From assembly GCF_016920785.2 (NCBI RefSeq), contig NW_024609880.1, forward strand, positions 52,518,121 to 52,582,120: a DNA stretch of 64,000 nucleotides, written 5' to 3'. The notes beneath the pieces are model-generated. The model was given only the letters and a program-made list of their open reading frames with translations, did not search any database and had not been told where the DNA came from. Positions 52,324 through 63,870 of the stretch are shown here, in pieces (positions within the stretch are counted from its first letter, which is position 1; the number at the start of each line of letters is the position of its first letter). The translations under genes were made by a program, and so were the position numbers. The DNA comes from Ixodes scapularis (taxonomy: Eukaryota; Arthropoda; Arachnida; Ixodida; Ixodidae).

Positions 52324-54033
52324 GTACGCCACAAGACCTCAAACTTCCTTCCTCTCGAAGGATGAAGTCAGATAAATGCAAAGCAAGCTGCTTTATCTCT
52401 GCTCACTGTTCGAAAGCAAACGCGGCGTTTAAATGCGTTCGAGCAGTGAGTATGTTCACAAAGGTAGCTTTACGTCCACGGCAGATGGCGCCTGCCACAC
52501 CTCCCCAATTCAATGAATAAAACGCTGAGGCTGCGGCGCATACAGCCGTTCGAACTGCGCAAAACGTGTCTGCGCCCAGGTAATTTGATTTGCGCGGAGT
52601 GAGATGTATTTTCCTAGCGAAATATTTGAGGAAGTCGTCGACACCACGAAGTGCGAAATCCCATCCACCCCCAACACGGAACAGGGCACCTAGAAAGAAG
52701 ACTTATATTTGTGTTTAGCCCAACCGTAAATGCGCTCGCTTTTTTTTTTTTTTCTGACCTTGATATAAGTTTAAGCTAGAGCTAGCCGCATTGCAATGAA
52801 GTTTTGTTTACTTTTCGGAGGGCTCATTAACACGTTCGACGCATCAAGTGGACTATTAGGCGATCATATCTTCACACCGGACAGAGCGAGTGGCTATTAA
52901 ATGACGTCATCAATACATATTTCCTTCTAAGGGTCACCTACGACCTGGGGGAACCACTTGAACGCCGCTACAGGTTTATTGAGGACTTGTAAGAGATTGG
53001 GAGAGAAAAACAAGGGTGTTGCGCAGAGTACGGCAGCCTTAAAAAACAGCATCGACTAATTAGCTAACTGAATTATTACAGCCAATTAATTAGTTGTTCG
53101 TTTTAGTACTTATGATGAACTAGTTGTTTTGCCTTCTACGAATGTTTAAATTTCAAACCACTACACTTCTTGACTTCGTTTCTATAAACTACTCATGCTT
53201 GTCTCGAATTTAGAACGTACTGTTTCTGTAGAAATGAATATATGTCTGTGTGTGAACGCCTATGTGAAGGGGCACAAGTGAGAAAGAAATTAATTTTATT
53301 TATTTTTGTGTATACCGCCTTCCTGTGGGCCATTACAGAAAGAAATATTTAATAACATAAATGTATAGTTCACACCGACATTTTTTCTTCTACTCTGCAA
53401 AGTCAATCTCAAATACAAAGTACAACATGCACGAACATATACGTGCATGACCACCCGTAATGAGACCCCCCCCCCCCCCCCCCCCCTTTCTATGGCCAGG
53501 TCAGATTCATAAGTCGCAAGCTGGACTGTATATATCCTGAGTGTACGCGGAAAGAAAAAGCGTTTTTTGCTCTATACTCGATGTGGAAAAAAAAAAGAAA
53601 AACAACTTAATCTTGATTGCTAAAAAGAAAAAAAGAAACATAGACGTAAGACGTAATTTCTATCATTGGCGTAACCGGAAAATTGTCACACTGAGATTAA
53701 AATCTAGGAGTGTGGCTCGGTGTGATAATGTTTGGTCAACAAACAAGTAGCATTTAGAGTTTTTGTTCAGTTAACGAATAATTAATTACACCCTAGAGAG
53801 ACAGCACGCCCTCGCTGCGCTAAGTAGGTTCTTTGCCGGTGCAACACCTCTGCGTGGCGGGCAAACCAGCCTGCGGCATCGTCGATGGTCAGGCGGATAA
53901 ACTGTCAAGATATCAAGAACGAGGCTATAGGCCAACGGCAACGGGGCCGCCGATGGAAATCGAATCCGCTCCTTGGAATAGGAACACGGTGAAAAGGCGT
54001 TCGGTCTCCGTGCATGGAATGTGAAAGTATGTA
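52324..54033. other. Intron 2, first part
   Basis: AT-rich. T tract at about 52740-52754, C tract at about 53467-53486, A-rich pieces at 53586-53640. No gene recognised. Confidence 0.55.
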
Positions 54034-54199
54034 CCGTCATGTCTCGTTAATAATATGAGCCCCGCTAATATGCCTGATTACCCCGATACACTACCGACAT
54101 CTTCGTGGTCGACCTGTATAAAACATACATTTTTTATCTCGTTATTCTTGACGACTCCGGGAAGAAACGGATGTGTTCAGGTATTAACGAGGCAGATTG
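54034..54199. mobile_element. Probable pogo-like MITE
   Basis: Flanked by TA at 54032-54033 and 54200-54201. Inside, CATGTCTCGTTAATA at the left faces TATTAACGAGGCAGATTG at the right. The CTCGTTAATA core is shared with the 6991-7145 MITE. Ends have diverged, so the call is tentative. Confidence 0.5.
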
Positions 54200-54744
54200 T
54201 AGTGCCATTTTCTCTTATGTTTCGTTCGTTCGGTATAAGATAAATTTTTTCTCTTTATTTCTCTGTTTTGTGTTTTCTTTTGCAATGAACCTTCCATCTG
54301 CAATTTCTTTATGTCCATTAGATCATATAAAGTTACATTACAAATTAATGCGAACAAAAGAAAAGGTAAAAACGATGTGAACCAACTAACAAGCTGACTT
54401 GTTCTTCTTTGTAAAAAATTAAAAAAAAAAACTGAGACTGTGAAACGCATAAAACAAATATATGCAAGAGTCTCAGATTGGATATAGACCTTTTAGATGA
54501 AGGAGCGCCATCTGTCGCACGTAAAGGCAACTAGCCCCGACGCCATCTTGAAGGATACCGCGTCGCTCATGCCAGTCTGGGCACGTTTCAATAGGCAGTT
54601 TTAGTGGACCGTACGCTAAAGCTTTGCGTGGGCAAATTGCGTTCTGCGCTCGCCGTTCTATTGTGTTCTGCGCACGCGCAGAACGCAATGGAACGGTTGG
54701 CGTATTGCGTACGGACGCAACGCTGGGGATTTTGCGTTGCGGGC
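54200..54744. other. Intron 2 DNA with small hairpin
   Basis: 54640-54700 holds TGCGTTCTGCGC-type inverted pairs (TTGTGTTCTGCGCACGCGCA). No gene. Confidence 0.45.
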
Positions 54745-55126
54745 TATACGCCGTCTCACCCTACGATGGACTAAAGGCAGAAGCTACGAACCGCCGGATC
54801 CAATCACGAGCAGCTTAGACATTACGTCGTATTTCGCTTCGATGCGCGCATCGGTGCCCGCGTCTTGGATCACTGATGGGAATGGGCGGACAGTGGTTCG
54901 GATCGAGCAATGAGTGACTCAACAATTTTACTTTGCAAAGAAAACCACGACGTGCTGGCTCTTTGCAGTGTCGAAGCTATAAAAATGATGCGGCGTTTTG
55001 GGATTCAGAGCATTATTCGTTCGAACCTAATCGATGCTAGCTTGTCATAGTCTAGCGTGGAACGTGATTGGACCTGGCGGCCCGTGGCTTTAGCCTTTAG
55101 TCCATGGTAGGATGAGACGAAGTATA
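54745..55126. mobile_element. Foldback with about 64-bp arms
   Basis: The left arm 54745-54808 (TATACGCCGTCTCACCCTAC, GATGGACTAAAGGCAGAAGC) is inverted at 55063-55126 (GCTTTAGCCTTTAGTCCATG, GTAGGATGAGACGAAGTATA), about 80 percent complementary by eye. The spacer is non-coding. Likely an old DNA transposon derivative. Confidence 0.65.
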
Positions 55127-55596
55127 GCAAGCTTTGGCTTTGCGGGCTAGCAAGCTTTGTGAGAAGCTCTCGAGAGATCTCGGGCCCACCGAGAGCACCA
55201 GTGTCAAGATGGTGGTTACGTCGACTGCGCAGCAAGGCGACATGGTGTTCGCGAAGTTCAGTGTTATGTGAAATTGCGTGGTGTTCAGCGCTCAGATATT
55301 CTTTTCGGGACCTACCGCGATCGCAGCAGATTGCCATGCAGCTGAACGAGTGCATAGTGAGAATGTTCCCCGCTCGCAATGTGCGTGAATTCTGCGATCT
55401 GCTCAACGCCAAGTCTCTTCGCGGAGTTCTTCTCCGACGAACGAACGACTCTTCGAAAAATCGTCGAAGTGGTCGCTATGCACTGGACATCAGTAGGTTA
55501 TAGATTTCTTTCCGCGATAGCATTGATAAAAGGTGCCGTTTCCACGGGACGATTGACGGAGGCTCCGTGATCGAATTCGGCTACGTATACTCGTCC

Positions 55597-55632
<36 letters not shown>

Positions 55633-55912
55633 CAGAAAAGCGCGCTTGACCATTCATCTCCGGCTTAGCTTAATTTGAAATAAAATTATTGGAAACGTCT
55701 TCATTTTCAATATTTCTTTTGAGGAACATGGTGACGCTATAAGCACGCTGAATTCTACGGCTCTGGCAAATTTAATTAAAAAGATCGTACGCGATGTTCT
55801 CTCGGCAACGTAACGCACGCCTAAAATCGGTCCCAACAGGTTGTTTTTGGCTTGCGCTATGCTGTTTCGTATTGCGCACGTAAGGGCCAGCACCGCTATA
55901 CTAAGACTGTCT
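55127..55912. other. Intron 2 DNA with a 34-bp C tract
   Basis: 55598-55631 is uninterrupted C. An open frame at 55159-55503 is arginine- and serine-rich without a motif. Nothing else recognised. Confidence 0.5.
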
Positions 55913-56018
55913 AATAAGGGGTTTTCGTGAATCGCGTTTCCCCCTCCGCCAAGTCCTCCGCAACAAAGAAGCCGCTACTGCGCCTGCGCGCCGATGGCTT
56001 CTACGAAAACTCCCTATT
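55913..56018. mobile_element. Small palindromic MITE
   Basis: TAATAAGGGGTTTTCGTGAA at the left faces TTCTACGAAAACTCCCTATT at the right, with GCGCCTGCGCGC near the centre. The end motif resembles AGAGAGTTTT.GTAGA at 30230, suggesting the same superfamily. Confidence 0.55.
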
Positions 56019-56730
56019 GTTGCAATACAAATCACAATAATTGGGATTTTTTCTCTCTTTTAAGTCAGAGGGAGAGTAGATTCGTTGCCCACATTAGTGA
56101 AGGAAGTTTTTGTCTTGTTCTGCAGTGATGTCCGGACTAAAAGTCGGCCGCGATCGGCGTGGCGACCGCCCGTTCGACGTGGCAAGGCCAGCTTGACGCG
56201 GAGATATGCGAGTGAGGTGATAAACTAGAAATAGAGTTATAACTGCTACTGATGAAAAGTGTGCGGCTATGGTTTTGAATACGGCTTTATCCATGTAGGT
56301 AGTTGCCTTCGTCGACGTGGAAGATAGGTAAATATACGGTCTCGCGTGCTCGTCTCGCAGATTTATACCGCTGATTAATTACAGCGCTCAGAGTGAATAT
56401 TTTGTAGTTGATACGTATACTAATTGCTTTCCACGGATTGTTCGTTTTAACAACTACGTTCGACAAAGCGTGAAAATTATTTGGTCGGGAATTTGACTAA
56501 GTGAACATAAATTAAAATTTCTAGCAACAAATTTGGAGGCATGTACGTTTTGCGTTGTGCCTGTAAATGTTATAATCGGTTAAAAACAGACCAATGAGAT
56601 CTGCGGTATAATCAAATTTAGATTTTACACAACCGATCCGTACAGATGATAGCGCCATCCAAACAAACGGAAAGGAATACTGCCTTCGCAACACCGCTTC
56701 CATAGACGGTGACAGGTTAGGAGTGAAGTT

Positions 56731-56838
56731 GAAGCTCCTTCCGCCTCTTTCCACTATAGCAGAGCGAGCGTTTTTAGATGAGGCGACCTCCTCTTCAGCG
56801 TTCGCTCTGCAAAAGTAGAAAGAGGTGGGAGGAGCTTC
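56731..56838. mobile_element. Foldback hairpin
   Basis: GAAGCTCCTTCCGCCTCTTT and its inverse AAAGAGGTGGGAGGAGCTTC pair, continuing through CAGAGCGAGCG/CGTTCGCTCTG, with about 40-base arms and a loop of about 25 bases. Non-coding. Confidence 0.7.
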
Positions 56839-58416
56839 CACTTTATTCTTAGCCTCCGCAACCTGCTGGCGAGTTTGCCAGCTAGTGAACTTGCAAAGGC
56901 AGCGCATGTCGATCGTTGAGCCTGTGGTCAACGGGTCGCCGATACTGCGTGTTACATAAGCTCGCAACTGATCGGGAATAGACCCAATAGAATAGCCGGA
57001 TCATGCAGCTACAAGCCTTTCAACACGTGTAGCGACGAACACTAACTTATTCTTCGCAACAAGGTGACCGTGAGCGCATCACCGAAACATGTGAACCGCG
57101 TTAGAGGAATTAACACGCCCTCGCTTTTAATAAATTTATGGTATCACTCAGTCGCTCGTTCATACGCCCGAGGCGAACGAAAAATAATTTCTCAGCCCGT
57201 GATAAAAAAACAAAACAAAAAAAAAAAAAAGCAGCAGTTGTATTTAACCCACGACCACCTCACTTCAACACGAGTACACCGGCGACGTGAACAAACCGGG
57301 AACATCTTTTAAAATGGCGTCCGCTGCCGAGCGTTCTGAGACAGATCTAGCTTTTTTTCACTGTCGGCATATTTTTTTTAAAGGGGGTCTATAATCTGTG
57401 TTGTCGTGTTCACATCTTGGTCTCTTTTTATCTTTTAACGTTAAATCCGTGCGACGGTAACTTGGTTAAAACGTAACGCGTTTTAACCGAGTTACGTTTT
57501 AATCGGTCCCGTTTCCTATCATTCCGTGCCGTAATTATACCAGCGCCCATTTCGAGCCTCTCTCTATACACCTTTCCAGCCTTCGTAGCCCCAGCGCAAA
57601 ATGCCGAGTCCCTGAGCCGTGATCGCATTCGCGGTGCGTGACATTATACGCGACAGAAAGCTATACTGCGTATGTTGAAGAGGCGTTCCACAGCCCAGCG
57701 GTCAGAGATCAGCACGCAGAATACGGTTATTGGAATGGTCCATTAACACCGGGATGTTTCGGTGCTGTTCTTTTTTTTTTTTTTTTTTTTTCAATTCGTG
57801 ACGTCCCGACCAGGATTTGCCTCGCCGTGGCGTCCCGAGCTGTGACCCCGGACCCACCATCGTCAGTTGCGACGACAAGTTCGACGGTGTGTGTCTAAAA
57901 AGCGCAGCGGAGGCTATAGGAGCACAACCCGTTCTCGAAATCTCAGTCACGCTCCTCATACGCCATACAAAACACACGCGGTGTGCGTTGGAGACACGGT
58001 GACAGAACTCTCTGCGTACAAGCCTCGAGAATGTTCCAAGCGTATGTGTTTGCTTCGACATATCTGTTTATCTTCGAACGTGTAGTTTTTGTGCGACCGA
58101 ACAAGGAAGAAACACACCTCCGACAGTGTCTGCAAATTGGCTTCTGCGTATTTATACTAGCAGTCCTGACCGCTGCCCAATTACTACCACCGTCGAAGTC
58201 GGCACTCTGACCTTGCTCTTATGTCCATGGTTTGGCCGATCGTGGAAAGCCGAGCCCCACAACGATGCTTTTGGTCGCGTGTATAATATAAGTACCATCG
58301 AAGGTGATCAAACGTCGGCATCTCTTGGGCTTCGAAAGATGTCCGCCGCGGTCGCCGTCTCTTATACCCCCCTCATCGCGTCTCCACTGATTCCCGGTCT
58401 TCACCGTGTCTTGCAG
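56839..58416. other. Intron 2, last part
   Basis: A hairpin AACTTGGTTAAAACG with CGTTTTAACCGAGTT lies near 57462-57497. 57795-57860 resembles the dispersed repeat at 32020-32075. Homopolymers occur at 57205-57230 and 57770-57791. No gene recognised. Confidence 0.45.
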
Positions 58417-58504
58417 GAACGAGGTCGGAGACTCGGCGGCCGAGGCGCTCGAAGCACCGGAGCATTTCTCAATCAACCTGGTCATCGTCAATGAAGTCGT
58501 TAAG
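58417..58504 (+). CDS. Exon 3 of the split gene
   Basis: Bounded by the acceptor CACCGTGTCTTGCAG and a strong donor, AAG|GTGAGG. It is 88 bp. Its first base completes the glycine codon left by exon 2, then 29 residues follow: NEVGDSAAEALEAPEHF, then SINLVIVNEVVK. The latter looks like a buried beta strand, possibly the start of a folded domain after the acidic linker. It ends in phase 0. No stop codon is reached, so the gene continues beyond this exon. I found no convincing fourth exon in the remaining 5.5 kb. The family is not recognised. Confidence 0.75.
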
Positions 58505-58944
58505 GTGAGGAGGACGCCGCGCCGAATCCAGGTTATCTTCCCTGCGCCGGACCGACCGGCTCCTCGCGTTCGATGGAGACGGATCGTGATCGGCGCCGCG
58601 CTTCCCTCGCTCCATCTCCGACGAGTAAAAGCTTCCGTAATGGCTGTCGCGCTGCTTGTATGGTTGCAGGCGTAAGGCTATCCAGCGACCCGCTGGCCCA
58701 ATCGGGTCGAAAAGTAGCGGGGTTGCTTAATACGTTGCAGGGTACGCGTTTCATCTCGGCGTGAGTGTGTACCGAAAGGGATGCGCGTGGGCTCTTGTCT
58801 GCCGGTATTAGTCTTCGTAATATGTTTGTCCGCGTAATGGGCTCTCTGTTTCCCGTGTTACCCGAAGCGTGCGTAATGATTGTCGGATCGCTTGTTACCT
58901 GCTTCAGTACGCCAACGGTAGTCCGCCAACGAGACAAAGAAGCC

Positions 58945-60710
58945 ATTTTCTGTTTTTCATTGGAACGTGGGGTCGGCGCGCGTAATAAAAGTGACGAGCT
59001 TGGTATTCTTCTGAATGACTTGGTTTCCTTTTCTTTTTACGCGATTATACTGACCGAGACGCGGTTTATCCAAAAATCAGATGTTTTGGACTGATAATTA
59101 TACGACATTTTATTTAAATCTCCGCTCAAGGCGCGGTGGCGGAATAGTCGTATGTAAGTAAGAAAGGTAGTGCAGTCTCATGACAGACCAGAACTAAAAA
59201 TTATGAATCCTTGTGTGTGTGCAACTTGGAAACGTTGTTCTTGTTCTGCAATGACAGACCGATTTCAATCTTGCGCGTTTTTTCTACAGGCTTAAAGAAG
59301 ATTATACATGTCAGACTTAATAATTTATGTGAAATAAACGCGATACTCACTGATTCTCTATATGGCTTTGGAAAAGGTCGCTCCACAGAACTAGCTCTTC
59401 TACAGCAAAAATAAATTATCCTAAACAATATTCAAAACAAACTTCTAACGTTGGGGATTTTTATTGGTTTCTCGAAAGCCTTTGACCGACTAAATCATAA
59501 AATTCTACTAGAAAAACTAAGTTTTTTTTTATGGAATTCGCGGTTATTCTCTTGCACTAGTTGAAAGCTATTTATGCTGTCGGCAGCAAACAGCTGAAAT
59601 AAATGGGTTTCCTTCACTATTGAAACCTGTACGGAGAGAGTCTCAAGACACTCAAAGTAGTGTCTTGAAACCAATTCTTTTTCGCTTGTTTATAAATGAT
59701 ATCGTTGCCATTGCAAGTAATACCTAATTTGTCATTTATGCCGACGATACCAGTACATTTTTTTTCCATGGATCAATATTAATAGGTTAGTTGCCGATGC
59801 AAACATTTGCCTAGAGAAGCTTAGTTCGTTGACTGTTTCCAATTCATTAAAAATAAATGAAAGTAAAACAAAAGCCGTTATTTTTAAATCAAAAGGTACA
59901 GTGTGCAATGCTACTGCTAAGTTAATATTGAACTCCTTAGAAGTCGAATTTGTAAGTACTGTTAAAACTTTAGGTGTAATTTTTCACGAACATATGTTAT
60001 GGGACTCCTATATTCAAAACCTTATACTTAAACTCTCGAATGTTGTAGGTATTCTGTATAAGCATAGCCAAATATTACTATCTAGTGTAAAACTTTTAAT
60101 TTATAATTCAATATTCAGTTCTCGCATATCATACTGTTGCCTAGTGGGGAGAACCATGACCAGTAGAAACCTTAATAAACTGCATTTCTTGCAAAAGATA
60201 GCAATTCGAATCGTAGCTAATACGTCGTGTTGTGCACACACGGAACCATGTTTTTTTACAAACATAAAGTAATAAAAATACAAGAATATTTCAATTATTA
60301 GCTTGCTACAGTATACGCGACATCCCTTTAATGTGTTAACCAGCCATTACCACGAATTTCTAGACTAAGTCTCAAAAACGTAGTGCTGGATCCTTGAAAG
60401 TACCTCGTCCTAGAACAAACTAAGGGCTCCAAATGGCACAGCATACACTACCAACAGAACTAAACTTTTTAAAAGACCAACATTTTGGCTTTGGTACACT
60501 TAATAACAAAACAATACGCAAAATATTCATCTCAAACTCTTACTATTTTCTCCCACATAGCGCTGAGTGTTTCTTCCGTCCTTTCATTTAGTATTATATT
60601 TTTCCTGTCGGCCGATCTGCCAGTAGGAGGTAGGAGCTTCGTCAAGCTGCACTCATACAGCGTTTTTCCCTGTCTTCATCACCCATGTGCACGATGGGAG
60701 TAAATAAACG
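58945..60710 (+). mobile_element. Decayed non-LTR retrotransposon (LINE), endonuclease and RT remnants
   Basis: Near 58960-59145 an apurinic-type endonuclease fragment is visible (ARNKSDELGILLNDL, AIILTETRF, then RSRRGGGIVV). A deletion leads directly into reverse transcriptase: RPISILRVFSTGLKKIIHVR and YGFGKGRSTELALLQQK at 59258-59411, then FSKAFD at 59469-59486. A decayed SVLKPILFRLFINDI and VIYADD follow, with the catalytic YADD box at 59737-59748. The C-terminal part is an open frame at 59829-60272 (KTLGVIFHEHMLWDSYIQ, SRISYCCLVG). Several frameshifts and in-frame stops make it inactive. The motif set suits CR1/L2/jockey-like LINEs. I cannot decide the clade. It could supply the machinery type used by the SINEs here. 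Confidence 0.88.
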
Positions 60711-61267
60711 AATTCAAGTGAACTATCACCACTAAAACGGAGTTCATTCCTCGGAAAAACTAAATTACCGAAGCACACTCTCTCGCAGACGGGCTGAGTG
60801 ATGACTTCCATGATCTCAACTAAAAAAGCGCACCGTCATCATAAGTGAGATATTGGTACGTTAAAGTATTTGCTTAATAGCTTCTCACACAAACAACACA
60901 CAATAACAGTTATATATATATAATTAAAAACAAAAATTTGAATATTAAACAAGAAACATCATCTACCGTTGCGAAGCAAAGGACTGAGTAGCATTTATTG
61001 TTACTTTAATGTAGACAGCACAGATTAGCGACTGTAAAGAGCTGGATACTCTCTCGCGAAAGCCCTTTCACGAATGTAGACTCAGTGAACGGAGTGATGT
61101 AATTTATCCATACACCCTCCTCTCCTCTCCCAGATGTAGTTTAATTTAAAATTGTTTATTTCCCCCTTTTCCAGAATTTACTGTGTAAAGTACGAAAAAC
61201 CATGGTTCACACAACCTGGGAAGCTCACGTAAATGCTTAACACCCCTTCCAGGTTCAAAATCCTGGC
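60711..61267. other. Intron 3 DNA
   Basis: AT-rich, a short TA run near 60912-60922, no gene. On the minus strand a frame spans 61637-61146 and includes ESLVFQSEISSLNSIDNSNI. I do not recognise it, and a MITE lies within it. Confidence 0.4.
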
Positions 61268-61378
61268 CAGTGGCGTCACTAGGGTCAGCGGAACCCGAGG
61301 CGGTAGATCGCCGTACCCGCGCCCGCGCCCTCTCCACCCCCCCCCCCCCCCCCCCCCTTTCCCTTAGTGACGCCACTG
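61268..61378. mobile_element. Tiny hAT MITE (111 bp)
   Basis: The termini CAGTGGCGTCACTAGGG and, inverted, CAGTGGCGTCACTAAGGG are flanked by ATCCTGGC (61260-61267) and ATCCTTGC (61379-61386), a 7 of 8 match to an 8-bp duplication. The interior is a GC-rich stretch with a C run of about 22. Confidence 0.85.
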
Positions 61379-62988
61379 ATCCTTGCCAAGCCATTGGTAC
61401 ACTGCATACATTACTACCTGTATCCGTAATCAATTGCAGTAAATGTATAAAGTTGTGACCAAAGCTCAAAGAAGCTTCGCCATCTTCAGGGTACTCCCGT
61501 AATGAAGAACCAATACAGTAGAGTATCTTATTTTCTTCTATATTTGAGTTGTCAATTGAGTTTAGACTACTTATTTCGCTTTGGAATACTAGTGACTCAA
61601 CATTTTGTTGATTTTCTCCGACGTAGAGCGCTTGCAACCCTCTTCTCCGCCAAAAATATACGATGATGTCCCGTTAACTCATACACACACCTTAGTTCCC
61701 CCCCCCCCCCCCCTTTATTTCCCCAGGAGAAAAAAAAAAAAAAAGAAGGAAGTATGTTTAGTGGGATTTGTTTATATAAGAACAAGACAAAACTGCATTT
61801 ATTTACCCAGTCCGTCCCCGGAGACCTTTCCAGCGCTTATCGCTCAAGCGAAAAAGGCCGTCCCGGCCTTTTTCGCCTAAGCGATGACTGTGGATGCATG
61901 CGCGGTATCTCATATTTCGTGCAAGAGAGTGCACGCTCAGAACACCTTGCACAGCCCAGTAAGCAAAGACGGCAGCGCCCGGAAGTCGGTTATGGGAAAG
62001 GGCTATACGTAATGTTAATTTTCCTCTTTCTTTTTTTTTTTATAGCGGATGAGGTTAAGTCAGGTTTCTTTCTCCACTACGTATTTATCACGCTCGGCGG
62101 ACATTAGATAAGGCGAGAACTGTCACGGTACGCTGACTAACTAACCGAAATATCTTCATTAACTTTGCATTTATTGGTTTTACGGGCTATGTTACTATAG
62201 TGATATTCTCGGCGATTACAATTAGAGGCCACACTAATTAAATTATTTGCGAAAATGTCTTTTTTTTAATTGTTAATCGATCAACTTTTGCTCAAATACA
62301 TCCTATCGGACGTATTACATAAGCGAGAATTGGTAAAGAAACGAAAAAATCATACACAAGCACAATGTATATAACATTTTTGGGTTAAAAAAAAACGATC
62401 AAACAATGAAGAACAATATCAGAGGTGCCCTTGATTGACTCAAGTCATGTACACAATGCCAAGCACATTCAAGCAGAAACATATTATCATCTTGGAACTA
62501 ATTCAACAATAAATCGTCAATTCTCTAACAACAACACGTCACGTTCTGTTGCCACAGATTCTGGGAGCGCGTTCCAATCTGAAATATACAAAACTAATGA
62601 AGATGAGAGGAATAGATTAGGTGTGAAATGCAAAAGCTTCCACTTTCTGGGTGTTATCTTTCTTTCTTTATTAAATGACAAAAAAATTATAGATGTTGGC
62701 TGCCGTGAAGGCATGGCCGGCTACTCCATGTTCAGTTGCTCGTTAAAAAAAAAAATTTAGAACATCCTACATGACCCCGTTTGCACTCCCCCCCCCCCTC
62801 CCCTTCCCCCCAAAGTGTTTTCCCGCAAACAAAAAACAGTCAATTATTTCTTTATATTGAGTCCACTTGAAATGTCTTACGATCAGTCCAAGAAGTTCGG
62901 TCTTTTGCATGTCACATCCCTTATCACACCACCATTTTTACCGAGCATGTAAAGATATTCACAATCATTCACTTGAACAGATGTACAC
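61379..62988. other. Intron 3 DNA
   Basis: C tract at about 61698-61713 and A tract at about 61731-61744. The two strands around 62425-62760 have overlapping frames. The minus-strand one includes YISDWNALPESVA, described separately. Otherwise nothing recognised. Confidence 0.45.
62517..62714 (-). mobile_element. Possible LINE C-terminal remnant
   Basis: The minus-strand frame contains LYISDWNALPESVATERD before a stop. Motifs of the form I..WN.LP..V mark the C-terminal end of ORF2 in many non-LTR retrotransposons. No other part of the LINE is visible nearby, so this is a short truncated copy or chance. Confidence 0.3.
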
Positions 62989-63828
62989 AGGGTGTTTCGG
63001 AGAACGCAGGCCAAATCGCTCCTGCGAAAACTACTCATCGCAACAAAAAAAGGCTTGTGGAGTTTTGGTCCTGGGCTAGGGGCCCATTTAAGAACATTTT
63101 TAATGTCCGAGATAATTGAGTTGGTAATTATTTTTGCGTAATTAACTTTTTTAATATTGTGTTTAAGGGCATGGTTTAGATTAGAAAATTGCTCAGCATC
63201 ATCGGAAAACAATATATCAACAAAATGCAGAACAATAGGAGGCACGCGAAGCATTTTACGGCTTTCTGAAAAACCACACAAAATCGACGGGTTTGTTATG
63301 TTCGTCCGTTTTTTTTATCGTTCCCCATCTCAGGGTTTTTAAGTTTCGAGTTGCTATCAGAGCGCATCTCAGCCCCGGCGGCACCGCGCCCCTTGGAGAG
63401 GTTGTGCAATCAGCCTCTGCTGCGTCGCGCGATGACAGCGCAGCAGAGGTTGGTTGCACTATCTCTCCACGGGGCGCGGTGCCGCCGGGGCTGAGATGCG
63501 CTCTGATAGCAAATCGAAACTTAAAAACCCGTCGATTTTGTGCGGTTTTTCAGAAAGCCGTCAAATGCTTCGCGTGCCTTCTATCGTTCTGCAATTTGTT
63601 GATATATTGTTTTTCGATGATGCTGAGCAATTTTCTAATTTAAATCATGTCCGTAAACACAATATTAAAAAAAAGTTAATTACGCGAAAATAATTAACAA
63701 CTTAATTATCCCGGAATTTAATAATTTTCCTAAATGGGCCCTCGGCCCAGGACCAAAATGCCTCAAGCCTTTTTTCGTTGCGATGAGTAGTTTTCGCAAG
63801 AGCGATTTGGCCTGCGTTCTCTGAAACA

Positions 63829-63830
<2 letters not shown>
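62989..63830. mobile_element. Long foldback element (842 bp) of the CAGGGTGTTTC family
   Basis: The left end CAGGGTGTTTCGGAGAACGC and the right end GCGTTCTCTGAAACACC are inverted, and complementarity continues through both halves to a centre near 63410. That gives arms of about 400 bases with only scattered mismatches. The centre pairs GCATCTCAGCCCCGGCGGCA with its complement around GTCGCGCGATGAC. The same arm occurs at 20751-21243. It has no coding capacity. A TA is near each end (62985-62986 and inside the flanking TATATA), but the exact duplication is blurred by the adjoining (TA)n. Confidence 0.88.

Positions 63831-63868
<38 letters not shown>
63831..63868. repeat. (TA)n microsatellite
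   Basis: An AT repeat abuts the right end of the long foldback element. Confidence 0.95.

Positions 63869-63870
<2 letters not shown>

Larger units (their letters stand above)
52324..58416 (+). other. Intron 2, about 6.1 kb
   Basis: Begins GTACGC and ends CACCGTGTCTTGCAG. A CCACTGATT branch-like site lies about 28 bases before the acceptor. It contains the MITEs and foldbacks between 54 and 57 kb. Confidence 0.6.

Noticed and set aside
52140..52520. 126-codon frame starting upstream of exon 2 in another frame
   Set aside because: Serine/threonine-rich shadow of exon 2. The exon frame is supported by splice sites and phase on both sides.
58406..58675. 89-codon frame as an intronless gene
   Set aside because: It is exon 3 read through its donor (AAG|GTGAGG) into the intron. 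The residues after the donor are Arg-rich noise.
63293..63693. Frames of 79-116 codons near the window end
   Set aside because: They are translations of the arms of the long foldback element, and equivalent frames occur at 20698-21036.
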